A DNA stretch of 64,000 nt from Fusarium oxysporum f. sp. lycopersici 4287. Lineage: Eukaryota; Ascomycota; Sordariomycetes; Hypocreales; Nectriaceae. Where the stretch lies: contig NC_030987.1 of NCBI RefSeq assembly GCF_000149955.1, forward strand, positions 466,003 to 530,002, in the 5' to 3' direction. The notes beneath the pieces were generated by a model. The model saw nothing but the letters and a program-made list of their open reading frames with translations, was not told the origin of the DNA and searched no databases. Positions 32,120 to 43,619 of the stretch are shown piece by piece; within the stretch, counting starts at the first letter, position 1; every line of letters begins with the position of its first letter. The translations under genes were made by a program, and so were the position numbers.

Positions 32120-33203
32120 CTAACTCACAGTCTCCGGTACAAACGCATACCGCGGTAGCATCGACATCCTCTCCTCGGGACTAATCTCTGCATCATCGTA
32201 GAACATCCTCGCCTTCTTCTCCTTCTTCTTCTTGTCGCCACCTTCCTCCTCCGCCTTAGTCGCTGCTGGCTTGATACCCGCCTCGGCCATACGGATCATC
32301 TGATCAATATCGTCGCCGGCACCACCGTTCCAAGATCCGCCTTGCGTCGGTCGCTGGGGTAGACCAGCTGCCGTGGGGAGCGCGCCGGATGATGGACGTG
32401 CGGGGAGGTTGTTGGCGGAGAAGGCGTAGGGCTGGGCTGGGTTGGGGGGTTGTACGGGATAGCCTTGTTGTTGGTCGAAGGATACTTGAGGAGGGGTCTG
32501 GTAAGAGCCGTTCTACACATATTAGCATAATTCAAACGAACCGTAGAAGTGAAATACTCACGAAAGGAGCTTGCGGTTGCGTCTCGGTATTCGCAGCCGC
32601 AGCGGGATCAACACCTCCATTGGCAGCGATCTCCTGCTTCCTCTTTCGAAACTCAGCCAATCTCTGCTTCAGCTCCTCCGGCGACTCAGTCTTGATCTTC
32701 TTTTGCGCATGTCCCTGTCCCGGTAGCGGGTTCCCCGTCGCGATCTGTCTGTCCTTCTGCGCCTGCTGAAAGTTCTGTAGGATGCGGTTGCGGTGCTGAT
32801 CGAGCATGTCCTGGGGGATACCCTCCATGCCAAAAATCTCCACCTCGAGACCCTGTCTGCTCGGAAGCGCGTTCTCGACCTGTGTGAGGTTTTCTTTGTG
32901 GACTTGATTCATATGCACGGAGAGACCTGTGGCGAAAGCTGTCAGCGCGGCCTTCGTGGAATTCAGATGATTGGAAACGTACCTCCTGCTGTGTTGAGAC
33001 GACGACCACAGCGGTCGCATTTGAAGTGCTTTGCCTTCTGGTGAGAGATGAGAAGCTTGAGATCTTCGAAATCACGCTCGCCTGTGATAGGAATGTTAGC
33101 ATGGAGTGATCAGAGCGCAAGCCGCAGGATTCGTACAGTAGTAGCACCAGGGTCGACTGAGGACCTCCTCGATGTCAGCGTGACCGCGTCGCTTCTTGCC
33201 CAT
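32120..33203 (-). CDS. BuGZ/ZNF207-type zinc-finger protein
   Basis: Nuclear/spindle protein; in animals the family binds Bub3 and microtubules and helps spindle assembly. Exons 33203-33137, 33081-32983, 32926-32562 and 32512-32120 give 307 aa; introns are 49-56 bp. The first intron splits the first finger between WCYY and the next Cys. The N-terminal 75 residues carry two C2H2 fingers with the family wording ([25 protein letters not shown]). A short conserved block (EIFGMEGIP) follows. The remainder is Pro/Gln-rich and disordered, with a basic [10 protein letters not shown] block near the C-terminus. A Bub3-binding GLEBS motif is not obvious. Start and splice sites fit throughout. Confidence 0.9.
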
Positions 33204-33763
33204 CTTGTTACTGATGTCGGATGTGTGTTACAAGTCGATAGGGATAATGCGCGATCAATTCGAGCGCACAGAGGTTCCTGATAATTGTCGAATCGCAATA
33301 TCTTGGACGTGGAGCTTAGAACTGAACGCGACTCGAAAAAGAGTGGGTAGCTTCGTCGGAGAAGCTCCGGTTAAAAAGAGCGGATGCCTCAACACCAAGC
33401 ATCAATGATGGGACATGTTAGACTTTGCCATCACGAGGATAACTTTTTCAGAGTTCCCATCTTGAAAGTGAAAGATTACGTGTAGCAGTTTTGCATGTAG
33501 TGAAATGTGATGTGTGTAGTAATTATACATTGATTATGTACGTCTATAAGATCAAGTAAATATTTATATCGCAGAAGCTAAATCAGCATCATCCAAACTC
33601 ATCTCCCAATGCCAGAATGCATATTTTTTTGAACCATCCAACCCACCAATACATATTTCATCAGTCCCTTTCGTTGAAGCGCCTTTTTGAATCATCACGA
33701 TTCTTGTCCATTACAAAAACTCCCCAGTTAGAAAACGCCCCAGTGAATGCTCCCCCGTCAAAA
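33204..33763. other. Intergenic, 0.56 kb
   Basis: Promoter of the BuGZ-type gene and 3' flank of the Zn2Cys6 gene. Nothing else seen. Confidence 0.5.
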
Positions 33764-36565
33764 TCAAGATCCGTTTGGCGCCACCTGGTCAAAAATTATC
33801 AGCGGCCACTGGCCTCCCTGCTGAATGCTGTTGATGTCATTTGCCGAAGGGCTGGATGTGACGCCCGGGACGCCCGCACCTGTCGAGGCGTCTCGTGTAC
33901 TGCCTCCGAGCGTCAAGAGTGTCGATGCGCTGAAGCGATCTTGCGTGTCAGCGATGGCCGATGTCCAGTCGTGCCAGGTGTTTCCGCGGCTCTGCCACAT
34001 CATGTCGGGCTGAGGCGCGACCTGGGGAGGCTGTGAGAATGCGAGCATTGGGTTCACTTGCGCCACAGACGACGGGAGTGCCGATGTGGTAGCTGCGACT
34101 GCAGCTTGTGCAGATGTGTTGTAGAACATGGCACCAGTGTCGTAAGTTGGAGGTGCCATGCTGTCTTGTTGGTGATCATTGTAGGCGAGTGTTGGGTAAG
34201 GAGTCTGACCGTCCAGGTCGGACTCGGGAAAGTAGCTCTTGGTAGATGGGACTTCACTTTGAGCCCCTCCACTGGTGGGTGCGGACTGGGCCTGAGAAGA
34301 TGGGTAGCTTGAGGCTGGTTCCTGTTTGACCTCCGGTGTGGTAGAAGGCTGAGCACTCTTTGTCTCCTTGTTGCGCATATCATGGTCGATCCACGTAATC
34401 GTGCGGTCAATGATGTTTCCAATTTCAGTGGCAATGCTAGAATCCGAGCCTGTCGTATTGTTAGGGCTGACTGATTTGCGAACTAAGGACTGGAACTTAC
34501 CGAGAAGAGAGCCAACTTCCTCAAGAATGCCGATCCAACCGTCCATCTCCTCCCGCAACGTGGCAATTGCCTCTGGAGTCGTTTCAAAACGTTTCTCCCA
34601 CATGGCAGCCAACATGGTGAAGGTGCCAGCTGTGTACATCGAAGTCTGGTACCATGTCGTATCAAGGCACTTGCACTTCTGGATCTCCATTTGACAGTGA
34701 AGCATTTGGCGCGAAACATCCTCGCAGATGGCCATGTTCTCAGCCATCATGGCCTTGTCGCTGGTCATGGCGACTGAAGGATGTCGCAGGCAAAGACGGA
34801 ACTCAAGCGCCCACGTCTTGGCGTAGACAGCTGCCAGACGGGTTTGCTCGGTCTGCTCAGAATGGTCAATCACCATGTGGCCAGGGAGCTCGTCCTCCCA
34901 CTTCTTGATCTGAGCCTCAAGCGCCCTGACGATGCTGACATAGTTTCGCGCATCCCGTCGAACACTGTAGATGTTCGAGTACATTTCCATGTAAATGGGA
35001 ATGATCTTGAAGCTCATGATACCTGGCCAGTAAGGGCAAGGAATATCGCGGGATGTGTCGACGCCTTCATCCGAAAGCAGCTCATCAGCGATAGGCTCGG
35101 GAAAGCCGACGTCAAATTCCTCAACGGTGATAGGCATCGGCCGGCCACGACGTCCAGTAACAGCAATGTAGACAGTCATGATGACCCAGAAAGCTCTCTT
35201 GCGAAGCTCATGTTGAAGATTGTTGGGCTCGCCTGGCTTTCTTGACTCTCGGTGCAAATTCAATTCAAGTGCGCGCTGAAGGGCAAGGTTGGCGACGATT
35301 GAAACAACACCGGGCTTGGGGAAAGCTCTGGTATGCTTGACGACCATGGCCATGGCCTGGACCGAAGCCAGGTCTCGGGTGCATGTCAACTCAAAGAACT
35401 TGCTGAGCGCAAAATGGTAGTGACTGTTGGATCGCTCATTCATTTGAGCGCGCTGGTCAACCTGCTGCCAGTTTCTTGTGCCATACTGGAAGCAAATGAT
35501 GGCGAAAACCATGTGCACTGTAACAAGCTCCGCCACTGAAGGCTCAAAATTAGGTTCATCGTACATGCGGGTCAACTGTATGGCTGTTAGCGATTAAGCT
35601 TAGAGGATGGTGAGACAACACTTACCAATCGCATGAAAGAAGGCTTGTGGAGGACTGGAAGGAAAGCGGAGAAGGTCATAAAGTACCACTCGGCGTAGGT
35701 GAAGGCATCTTCGCGCGAAGGCATCTCAGCCTGCATGGGAGGATTGACTCTCATGATGGATTGGAGGAAAGATTGCGGGGACTTGTTGTACGATGGCGCC
35801 ACCTTGCCATCGACCGGAGGCTCCTCCGCATCTGGTGGCTCAAACGACGCGAGGTCGACTGTCATCCCTAGAATTGACAATCGCGTACCCCCGATTGAAC
35901 TGAGAGGAGCACTGTCCATTCCAACACCAAGATGATTCTCATGAGGGCGGGACTCTAATGTGCGAGGGAAGCTGGGAGACAGGCTGGGGGCTGATCCAGA
36001 GTCCTTGAACAATGCGCTGCCGACTTGAGACCATGTTTCGCCAGTCTTTGGGTCAGGAATTGGGTTGCCCATATCATCAAAGTTTGAGTCGGAGGGGCAC
36101 TGTGCATAAGGTGACCACTCCCAGGGCTTGACTTCGACGCCCTTGTTGTCGAGGAGCTTCTCAAGATCGCGAATATGGGAGAGCATGTCGCTCTTTTCCC
36201 TCTCCAACTCCTGCATGTATCCTCTTCGCTCTGTGCGCCCTGTCACGCGATCTGTAACATAGCATTCAAGGTTCTGGTTGGTGCAGTGGGAGCAGCCTTC
36301 TGGGAGTGCATCGCATCGAATCTTTCGAACCTGTAATTTTCGCGCGGTTAGCATGTTGTGAGAGCATGACCTGAGATTCATGACATACCTTGCATCTGTC
36401 GCAAGCTTGACCAGTGCGTGTATAAGACTGTAATCGGTTCTTGACAACGCTGGAGAAGTCGTCCGGGCCACGTTCTAGCCTGGGAAGCTTGACTTTGCCG
36501 GGAGCTTGAATCGTGCCATCATCTTCGCCATTGCTAGCAGCCCGCTTGGGAGGTCGTCCTGGCAT
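33764..36565 (-). CDS. Zn2Cys6 transcription factor with fungal-specific TF domain
   Basis: Nuclear DNA-binding regulator. Exons 36565-36389, 36330-35626, 35575-34501 and 34449-33764 give 880 aa. The cluster C55-x2-C58-x6-C65-x6-C72-x2-C75-x6-C82 is split by intron 1 after CDRCK. A linker and coiled-coil (RRGYMQELEREKSDML) follow, then the fungal-specific TF middle domain (about 240-560) and a Gln/Ser/Pro-rich C-terminus. Intron 3 (51 bp) is in frame, so an unspliced form would also be translatable. The wording around the cluster recalls the COL-26/BglR regulators of glucose and starch use, but I hold that loosely. The start is the Met before PGRPPKR; the frame stays open to another ATG at 37096, which would add 177 Ser/Pro/Thr-rich residues. 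Confidence 0.88.
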
Positions 36566-37480
36566 CTTGGACTTGATGCGCGGGGAGATGCCCCTCGACG
36601 AAGTAGGTGAAGATCTCGCCGAAGAAGTAGCGGAAGGCGAAGCGCTCTTGTTGCTGGTGCTCGTGCAAGAGGCGGTGCTGGCCTTTGTCCTGGCCGTGCA
36701 ACGAGATGTCGTGGCAGGCTGGCGCGGGCGGCGCCCAGTGGGTTTTGCTGAAGTCGCAGTCGCAGGGCCTTTTAAAGCAGCGTGAGAAGGGTTGCAGCTG
36801 TAGGCAAATGTATCAGGAGCCCAGGCGAGGGCAGGGTAAGATCGGGCGTCGAAGGGCCAGTAGAGGGGACCTGGGCCTGGCTGCGACGTCAACGACAACG
36901 ACGTGGGAGTGGAAAAGTTGGCGATGGAGGAATTGAGGTTGCGCTGGGATATGGCCTCCATCATACTGGTCTGGGAACGAGGCCTCGAGCTTGGGCTTGC
37001 TGGGGCTCGTGCTTGTGGTGCCGCTGGTGCTGGTGCTGCCGGTACTGAGAATGGCACTGTACAGGGGATGGGCTTAGCGGGGAATGCGCTGTGCATTAGC
37101 GGCCTTCCGGGTATGGGGGACTCGACACTGGGTGGAGGCGAAGGTGTAGGCCTCGACGAACCCCAGTGGACGTATGTGACGTGAAGACTGACGAGGAGCG
37201 GATCTGGATATGAGACTGGACGAGAGGGAGGGAGGGGACAGATGGGATGATTTGCTTGTGATCTGTGGAAGAAATGGTCTAGACTCTAGTGGCTGTAGAA
37301 AATCACCTGTTCTTCTGCGTATATTGAAGATCTCGAACAGTCAATGCAATTGTATATGGTAAAGTATGCACAGTTATTGTATGATGGATCAAGCAGGGAT
37401 AAGGCTGGTGAACGTCTGGTCTTATAAGCAAAGAGATCTGGTGGATGTCTTGAGGTTGTAACCATCCATCCATCCTTAGT
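36566..37480. other. Upstream region of the Zn2Cys6 gene
   Basis: An in-frame extension of the regulator (36566-37096, minus) is open but low-complexity; it may be leader or true N-terminus. The rest looks like promoter with CT-rich DNA at about 37200-37250. Confidence 0.4.
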
Positions 37481-37937
37481 TCACATCTTAGCTTGGCGAG
37501 TTAAAATAGATACACCAACCTTACCAACCCTTACAGTACTAACAGATCTGTCCCGGAGTTGGCGTTCAACAGAATTATTCCCATCGTCAACCTCTCTTTG
37601 CACGGAAAGCCCGCATCTCGCTGAGGAAAGCACAGATAGGTTCTCTCTATCAAATATGGAAGATAACTCATCCGGAGACGAGATATCGTCAGTGTCTGAG
37701 GAACGGAGAGTCCTTCTAGAAGAATACCGGTAGACTGGGAGAGGCAGCCACGATAACGTGAGTGTTGGATGAATTCTCCGTAGTCCAGAGTATGACATCG
37801 GATCTACTCACAGGGCCAGGCCAGCCAGGCCAGAGTTTCCCACAGAGGCGCTGCAAGGGGAGACGTCTCCACCGTGGCCGTCTAGACCGTGGTCTTTTTC
37901 TGGGCAAGCCACGAGATTTCTTGGGAGAAGATGCCAT
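37481..37937 (-). CDS. Possible small two-exon gene, structure uncertain
   Basis: Two minus-strand frames look protein-like. The first starts at 37937 (MASSPKKSRGLPRKRP, very basic) and meets a good donor GTGAGT at about 37812. The second ends at 37481 and includes DTDDISSPDELSSIFDREN. The obvious TTCTAG acceptor does not restore the frame between them, so the model is incomplete. No family is recognised. Confidence 0.25.
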
Positions 37938-38954
37938 ACAAGCACAATGATGCTGTGGCTGAAAGAGACAAGGTCAACCTCGGCGGTACCGTAAGAAATT
38001 CGACCATGACGATTCGTCACCCAGCGCAAAAATGTCAACAGAAAACGAGCTGATGAGCGGAGCCTGGGGAAGCCAAGACTGGGCAAATCTTGGGAAACTC
38101 GTATCATTATGATTTGCATGCAACCTAGACGAATGAAACCATTGATGGAACTGCAACCCTCCTGCCGGTACCGAAGAGCCAAGACGAAGCCAGACCAGAC
38201 CTGTTCAGATTAGCGGTTCTTTTGATTGACTTTATGGTTATGTCGGTGCCTTGCTGATCAGGTTCATGCTTTCAGCCTCCACTGTCAGCCTTCAGGTTGG
38301 GCTGCCAAGATGTTGATGATCCCGTTCCCGCTACAGACGGCATATATCTGTCAACCTTGATGATGGTGGCGCCGGCCTTGTATCGGAGATACTCAATGGT
38401 GAAAGATGGCCACGATCATTTGAACGACGTGGGCAAAACGGATGAGGCGATTGAGTCTGACTTGTTACTGAACGACGTGGAAAACGTTTAGCCATAGCAA
38501 TTGATGAATGGTCATAGACATTATCCCAACATACTCTGTACGTAATATATCGAGGTCGGCTTCTCCTCACTTCGTGACGCGTTGCAGCATCAAAATCGAG
38601 TTATCGTAGTGTCACAGGCGAGCGTCATATGGAATATACAGTACGAACACAGTATCACAAACATGTGACGACCCTTGACATGCCCCACTACCAATTGCAC
38701 AGCCCATCCCTAGATCTCACTCTTTTTTACCCCTCCACACTAAACTAAACCCAAGATCGAAACTGCTCAAACCACCATCACAACGTTACGCACTACCCTT
38801 ATCCCTAAGAGAAAATTAAGTTACGGAAATCAGCAGATTTTCCTAAACGAACTTTTGTCCATATTCCACTGCCAAGAGTTCCAGGTGCTCTTTCTCACTG
38901 CCAAGCCAACTACAACGGCTCTATCGGCTCCCAGGCCCTGGTCAGCAAGCAACA
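37938..38954. other. Intergenic, 1.0 kb
   Basis: No gene seen. A CT-rich tract before 38955 is the likely leader of the next gene. Confidence 0.45.
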
Positions 38955-39674
38955 ATGGCTCTCGAAACAGTTTCTCTCGAACACCTGCCAAACTCGCACA
39001 AGGTCTACTTTGCCCTGTTCCGTGACGTACAGAATGCGGCCTTTTTGCACCAGCAGCTGCTTGCTCGGAACCCCCAGTTCGAGTACGCCTTCATTGATGC
39101 CTCAGTGGTGAGTTCCGCGCGGAGTACCCGACTTGGGTATAGGGCAGTTTCCATTAATACGGAGGATCATCACCAGGTTGTGTCACGGCTTCAATTATTA
39201 TCCGCTGTGTTTAAGGCTACGTCGACGGCTGTGAATGGCGCTCTCAGGACTCCAAACATTCACTCCGAAATTGTCTGTGCTATGAGTTCTTCTAATAACG
39301 TAATATGACCCCTTGTTCCGAGATGTCTTCGTTTGAGGCTGACATTTCATGCTCAGATTGCTGATGCCTATCGTCGATATGGTATCTCTCCTTCTACCAA
39401 AGACCTCATCGTTGTCAAGGTCACATTCCCTGGAGAAGATGGTGTTGAGCCCTTGACACATGACCAGATTTGGGAACATCTCAAGACCAATGTTGAGGGA
39501 GAGGCTTTGTCCATCACAGATGACCAGATCTCTACCACCACTGACGTACCAAAGGTGCGCAAGTACTACAAGTTGAATGGACTCAAGTGGATGGATGATA
39601 TCCAAGATGAAAAGGTCAAGCAGAAGGAGATCGAGTCACTCGTCATCGGCGCAATGGCTCTAAGGGGTGTCTGA
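38955..39674 (+). CDS. CGI121: Cgi121/TPRKB-type subunit of the KEOPS/EKC complex
   Basis: Small regulatory subunit of the complex that makes the universal t6A modification of tRNA and also affects telomeres; it binds the Bud32 kinase. Exons 38955-39107, 39177-39299 and 39357-39674 give 197 aa, usual for fungi. The family shows in LPNSHKVYFALFRDV at 10-24, the Asn/Ile-rich NNIADAYRRYGIS across the second splice, and KDLIVVKV in the C-terminal part. Intron 1 (69 bp) is in frame, so retention adds 23 residues without a stop; its GTGAGT and CACCAG borders and the loss of family resemblance inside it support splicing. Start context is good. Confidence 0.88.
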
Positions 39675-39901
39675 AGCACAATACCAAGTCAAAGCTTCAC
39701 AATCAATCAAATAATCATCGTTAAAGACTAAAACGTAAGTCATTTCTTCATCTATGCTTGATCTATCTCGGATATTGAGATGCTAGACGCCCTGGACTCC
39801 TGATCGCTACCCATGATGCAAAACAAAAGAAACATAAAGACATGATATCAAGTTCTTTTCTCTTCCCTCTTCCCTTTTTATTTTTTGTTCCTTTTACTTC
39901 T

Positions 39902-41350
39902 TTAAGCCAAGCCGACGGCGCTCTTGCATCGTCGGACAAGCTCGGCCCAGAGAGCATCCCGGCTGCCCCTAGTTCGCTGGACGGCATCCTTGTTCTCGTG
40001 TGCGCGTCGGAGGAGGTACTTCATGCACTCGCCAGTGGTTCCCCAGACGAGGTACTTGTAGGCGGGCAGAATCTTGGACTTGTCAGACTGGCCAGCCTCG
40101 ACAAGCTCGCAGCTGACCTCGTCAGCCATGCCCTGAAGTTGGGCGAAGGCAATGTCGGACTTGGCTCGGCCGGCCTCCATGATGGCGCGGCTTCGTCGCA
40201 CGGACTCGGCGTTGTGAGAGGCGACGACAAGGCTGGCAGCGGGGTACTCCCCGGAACCCTTGACGTCAATGTTCCACTCGCGGGTGAGGACGCTGGCAGC
40301 GAGGGAGTCGAAGCAGGCATCGGTCTCCTCCTTGGTGTCGTGGAAGAGCTCGCGGGGGTCGGAGTTGAGATAAGCGCCACGGACAAGCTTGACACCGAGA
40401 GCAAAGTTCTCGATTTGAGCGAGCTTCAGGTGGTTGGAGAGAACCTCGGGGCACTTCTTCTTGTAGGCTTGGTAGGTACCAAAGATAACAGCCTCGCCAA
40501 GTCCCTTGTTGTACTTGCGGGTGAACTCGAGAGTCCAGTCGTCAATGCCGTCCTGGAGCATGTCCTGCTCGGCGTCGAAGAGGAGGCGGACACCTCGCTC
40601 GTGGGCAAGCTGGCAGATGGAGTCGATGGCCTTGTACATGGCGGGGCTGGGAGGCAGACGGTCCTTGAGCTGGTAGAGAGCGATGCTTCCGGCGCCAGTG
40701 AACTTGAGGGCGACAAAGTCACCAGGCTCAGCAAGTCGGACAGTCTCGAGGGTGCCTCGGGCCCAGGGAAGAATTTCGTTCTGAATGCACTCGTCGGTCT
40801 CCATGGCACCGTTCTTCAGACCTTCGCCCTCATCCTTGGTGAGGACAACCTCCTTGGCGTAGTTCAGAATAACACCAGTGAAACCAATGTTCTTGAGTCC
40901 ATCGATAGTCTTCTTGATCTCTGGTGACTTCTCGCCTGCGCAGAACTGAGCGTAAAAGGTCTTCTTGAGGAAATATCGCAGAAGGGGGTTCTTGTCGGGG
41001 TTGAGCAGAGGGTTGGTGGTGTTGGCCAGAATACCCATGACGTGCAGTGAGGGAGGTAGGAGCAGAGGCGAGGAGGAGACGGTCATAGTGGCGAGAGATC
41101 GGAGAATCATGATGAGAGGAAGGACGGAGAGAGGTGCCTTGCTGGGAGCGATGGGAGGAAGAGGATCGGGGATTTGCTGCTGCTCGACGATGGTGTTTGT
41201 GCGTCGCTCAGAGGAGTGGATGTGACGGCGGGCGACCATGTTGGTCTTTGTGATGGTGAGGCATGGTCGGAGTGTGTTGATGGTGATGGCGTTGGATGCA
41301 GTCGCCCAGCGAAGGGGCTGGGCAGTCCCTCGCCGAAGGGCCGAGCTCAT
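39902..41350 (-). CDS. PUT1: Proline dehydrogenase (proline oxidase), mitochondrial
   Basis: FAD enzyme of the inner mitochondrial membrane that oxidises proline to 1-pyrroline-5-carboxylate, the first step of proline use as nitrogen or carbon source. Single exon, 482 aa. The first 45 residues are Arg/Ser/Thr-rich without acids, a mitochondrial presequence. The catalytic (beta-alpha)8 domain is recognisable from LLRYFLKKTFYAQFCAGE through LLFDAEQDMLQ, KLVRGAYLNSDPR, and VASHNAES to the C-terminal region. The start at 41350 gives the full presequence. The 361-codon plus-strand frame across the gene is a coding shadow. The permease at 790 is too far away to imply linkage. Confidence 0.95.
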   Translation of the reverse strand: MSSALRRGTAQPLRWATASNAITINTLRPCLTITKTNMVARRHIHSSERRTNTIVEQQQIPDPLPPIAPSKAPLSVLPLIMILRSLATMTVSSSPLLLPPSLHVMGILANTTNPLLNPDKNPLLRYFLKKTFYAQFCAGEKSPEIKKTIDGLKNIGFTGVILNYAKEVVLTKDEGEGLKNGAMETDECIQNEILPWARGTLETVRLAEPGDFVALKFTGAGSIALYQLKDRLPPSPAMYKAIDSICQLAHERGVRLLFDAEQDMLQDGIDDWTLEFTRKYNKGLGEAVIFGTYQAYKKKCPEVLSNHLKLAQIENFALGVKLVRGAYLNSDPRELFHDTKEETDACFDSLAASVLTREWNIDVKGSGEYPAASLVVASHNAESVRRSRAIMEAGRAKSDIAFAQLQGMADEVSCELVEAGQSDKSKILPAYKYLVWGTTGECMKYLLRRAHENKDAVQRTRGSRDALWAELVRRCKSAVGLA

Positions 41351-43028
41351 TATATGAGATGTGTGTGTGGTGTTGAGTTGACGGTCCTAGGTTGGTAGTT
41401 GAATGGAGATGCTGGACCAGTATGGAGGGATCCAGATGGTGATTGTGTTGGTGTTAGGTTTGGTTTACGGAGCGATGATGCAAGATAAGTCAAGTTAGGT
41501 TCTATCTGGTTGAGTTTGTGGAATGGGCAAACGGGTGGCAGAGAGCTTATTATATCCATCTCAGAGGGCAGTGACTATCAGTGTCGGTTGACTGCGGTGC
41601 TTCGCTTGGTGACTCTGGTCTGTGCCTGGGGCGTGTGAGGGAGGTGGCGCTATCTCCAGCCCGACAATCCATATCTCCCTTGCCCTGTTTGTTTAGCCTT
41701 CCCCCATTCCACAGCAGAAAGAAAAAAGGCCAATTCTTCTTCGCCATTGATCTCCAGCTTGCTCCAGTTGAGCTAGTCATTCATGGTCATGTTTACGCTA
41801 TACCAAGGGGCCCCCCGGTCCTCCGCAGAGGCCGAGCCAGACCGGCCCGTGACTATCAAAATGCACTGCAGGCGAAGGAAAAAAAGAAAAAGGACCCAGC
41901 TGTACGGAGCTTATCAGCCGTCACGTGGCTCATTTTAGCTTCTGCATCACCACAATGGCCGAAAGTAGCCGTTGAGGGGCGTGGGGGGTGCAAGCCCACG
42001 ATAATTGGGGAGATTAGAATGGAAGCTGGGGATTTGGTTTCTGTGATTGCCGCAACAGGCCGCGATCCCAGTAAATACGTGTTATGTAATTGGCGACACT
42101 GGCAAAGCTAGCAGCACAGGGCATTGTGGGGAAACCTTGGAGATGCATCACCAGCATTCTCTTAACTGTTTTGAGATTGACAGTGTTGGCTTGTGCTGAG
42201 ACCTGAGACGTCTTGTGACTTATTTTGATGACGATATGTCCGTGTCTCTTACTTTCATAGCCAACTTCCATTGTTGGTCAATGATGTGCAAGGGGGCTGA
42301 GGATGATGTGTCGTTGCGGTTCGGTACTCTAGATAAGGCGATATGGATAAGATATGCCGACATCCAATCCAATGGATGACGAATGGGGCTCTGCTACCGT
42401 ATCTCAATGGCCTGGAACTGAGAGAGAGAAAAATATTCGATCTCGCTAGAAGCCTTCTGCAGCGTTTGCTTATCGATCATGTCTCCATAAATGACCGACC
42501 GAAGCCGCTGGCCCTGGGCTGGTCTACGGGAGAGGCGTTTACCTAGAGAGTCCTAAATTCGGAGGGCCCCGATAACAAACGACACTAGCATATTTTTTAT
42601 CTCTGAATTGATCTTGCACCATGTTATTCCCCTGTGCTGGTCTCTGGTCAGTGCGATAAGTTATGAACCATTGACCAAGTCGTGATATATCTACATTTTG
42701 TATATTGTACATAGAAGAACCCAATTACATCACAATGCTGGACGAGCATCATCGTCTTCCCTTGTATTTGACCTCCGACCTCGCAAGAACTCGACATACC
42801 CGATCGGTCTGCCTCGGGCTAAGCCAAGCACATCTTGAATCCCACCGTACGCAAGGCCAAACAACAACCCGTATCGCGCGGTCCGGGCGGCGGTTGTGAG
42901 TGACAGGCGATCTAGATGCAGACGCCGAATATCGGCGCTTGTTAGCTCATCTCTTTCTGCCGCCTGCGCTGTAAAGTAATGTAATGTAAAAGAAACCCCT
43001 GCTCCACATCATGCAATGCTTGCAATAT
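41351..43028. other. Intergenic, 1.7 kb
   Basis: Upstream region of the proline dehydrogenase gene, long enough for nitrogen-control sites, though I did not identify any with confidence. The 176-codon plus-strand frame at 41581-42111 has no domain and lies in the promoter; rejected. Confidence 0.5.
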
Positions 43029-43619
43029 CTACCCGTCGCTTTCCATCATCAAAGCTCCCAAAACGTCATGCATTCCCCATATGGGGTTTTGCGCAATACC
43101 GTTTCCCTTAGTCAAGCCGAGGTCTGAAGAGATAACCTAAAGAGAAGGAGAGAAAAGAATTGACCACTTACGCCAAAGAGAAAACGCGCCGGCGACTGTA
43201 AGCGTAGCTATCGTCGTAGAAAACATGTCGCTCGCCCCGCGATATCGATCGACCGTGCTCTCAAGCGACAAGGCCAGGAAGCTCCAGAAGCCCGTCTTGA
43301 GACCCATGCGGAAGCCCTCTCGTATGCCGCCCTGCATGGCGTGGTAATTCTTGCTCTTGTGGTAGAAGTACCACCCTGTCGTCGTGTCGGGCATCTTGTG
43401 CGCATGCTCCGCCCGAAACCGCAGCTGCGCCATCTGTCCGCCCTGCGTCGCACCAAGCGAGAAGCCCACGACTGCTGACGAGATTGTTCCCAGCATGAGC
43501 CGCATTGGCGTCGCGATGGACAGACGCGGGTTCGTGTCCTGGGGGAAAGTTAGATCTGAGGGCATTGGTGCCCCGGGCCGGGGTGACGGCGCCAGGGTCG
43601 GCGACGGAGCGGCGGCCAT
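43029..43619 (-). CDS. Tim17/Tim22/Tim23-like membrane protein
   Basis: Probable mitochondrial or peroxisomal membrane protein with the glycine-rich helices of the Tim17 family. Exons 43619-43172 and 43123-43029 give 180 aa. The Pro-rich N-terminus (1-28) is followed by four hydrophobic segments; SSAVVGFSLGATQGG and MQGGIREGFRMGLKTGF are the family-type Gly motifs. The 48-bp intron (GTAAGT..CTTCAG) was preferred over a 35-bp alternative (CTTTAG), which would be unusually short; the chosen C-terminus (PIWGMHDVLGALM) resembles the last helix of the family. Exact role unknown. Confidence 0.75.

Noticed and set aside
39842..40927. 361-codon plus-strand frame
   Set aside because: It lies antisense to the proline dehydrogenase gene, mirrors its codon pattern and has no domain; a coding shadow.
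41581..42111. 176-codon plus-strand frame upstream of the proline dehydrogenase gene
   Set aside because: No start context, no domain, low-complexity Lys run; in the promoter region.
43137..43171. 35-bp intron alternative in the Tim17-like gene
   Set aside because: Shorter than typical fungal introns; the 48-bp alternative keeps the frame and gives a family-like C-terminus.
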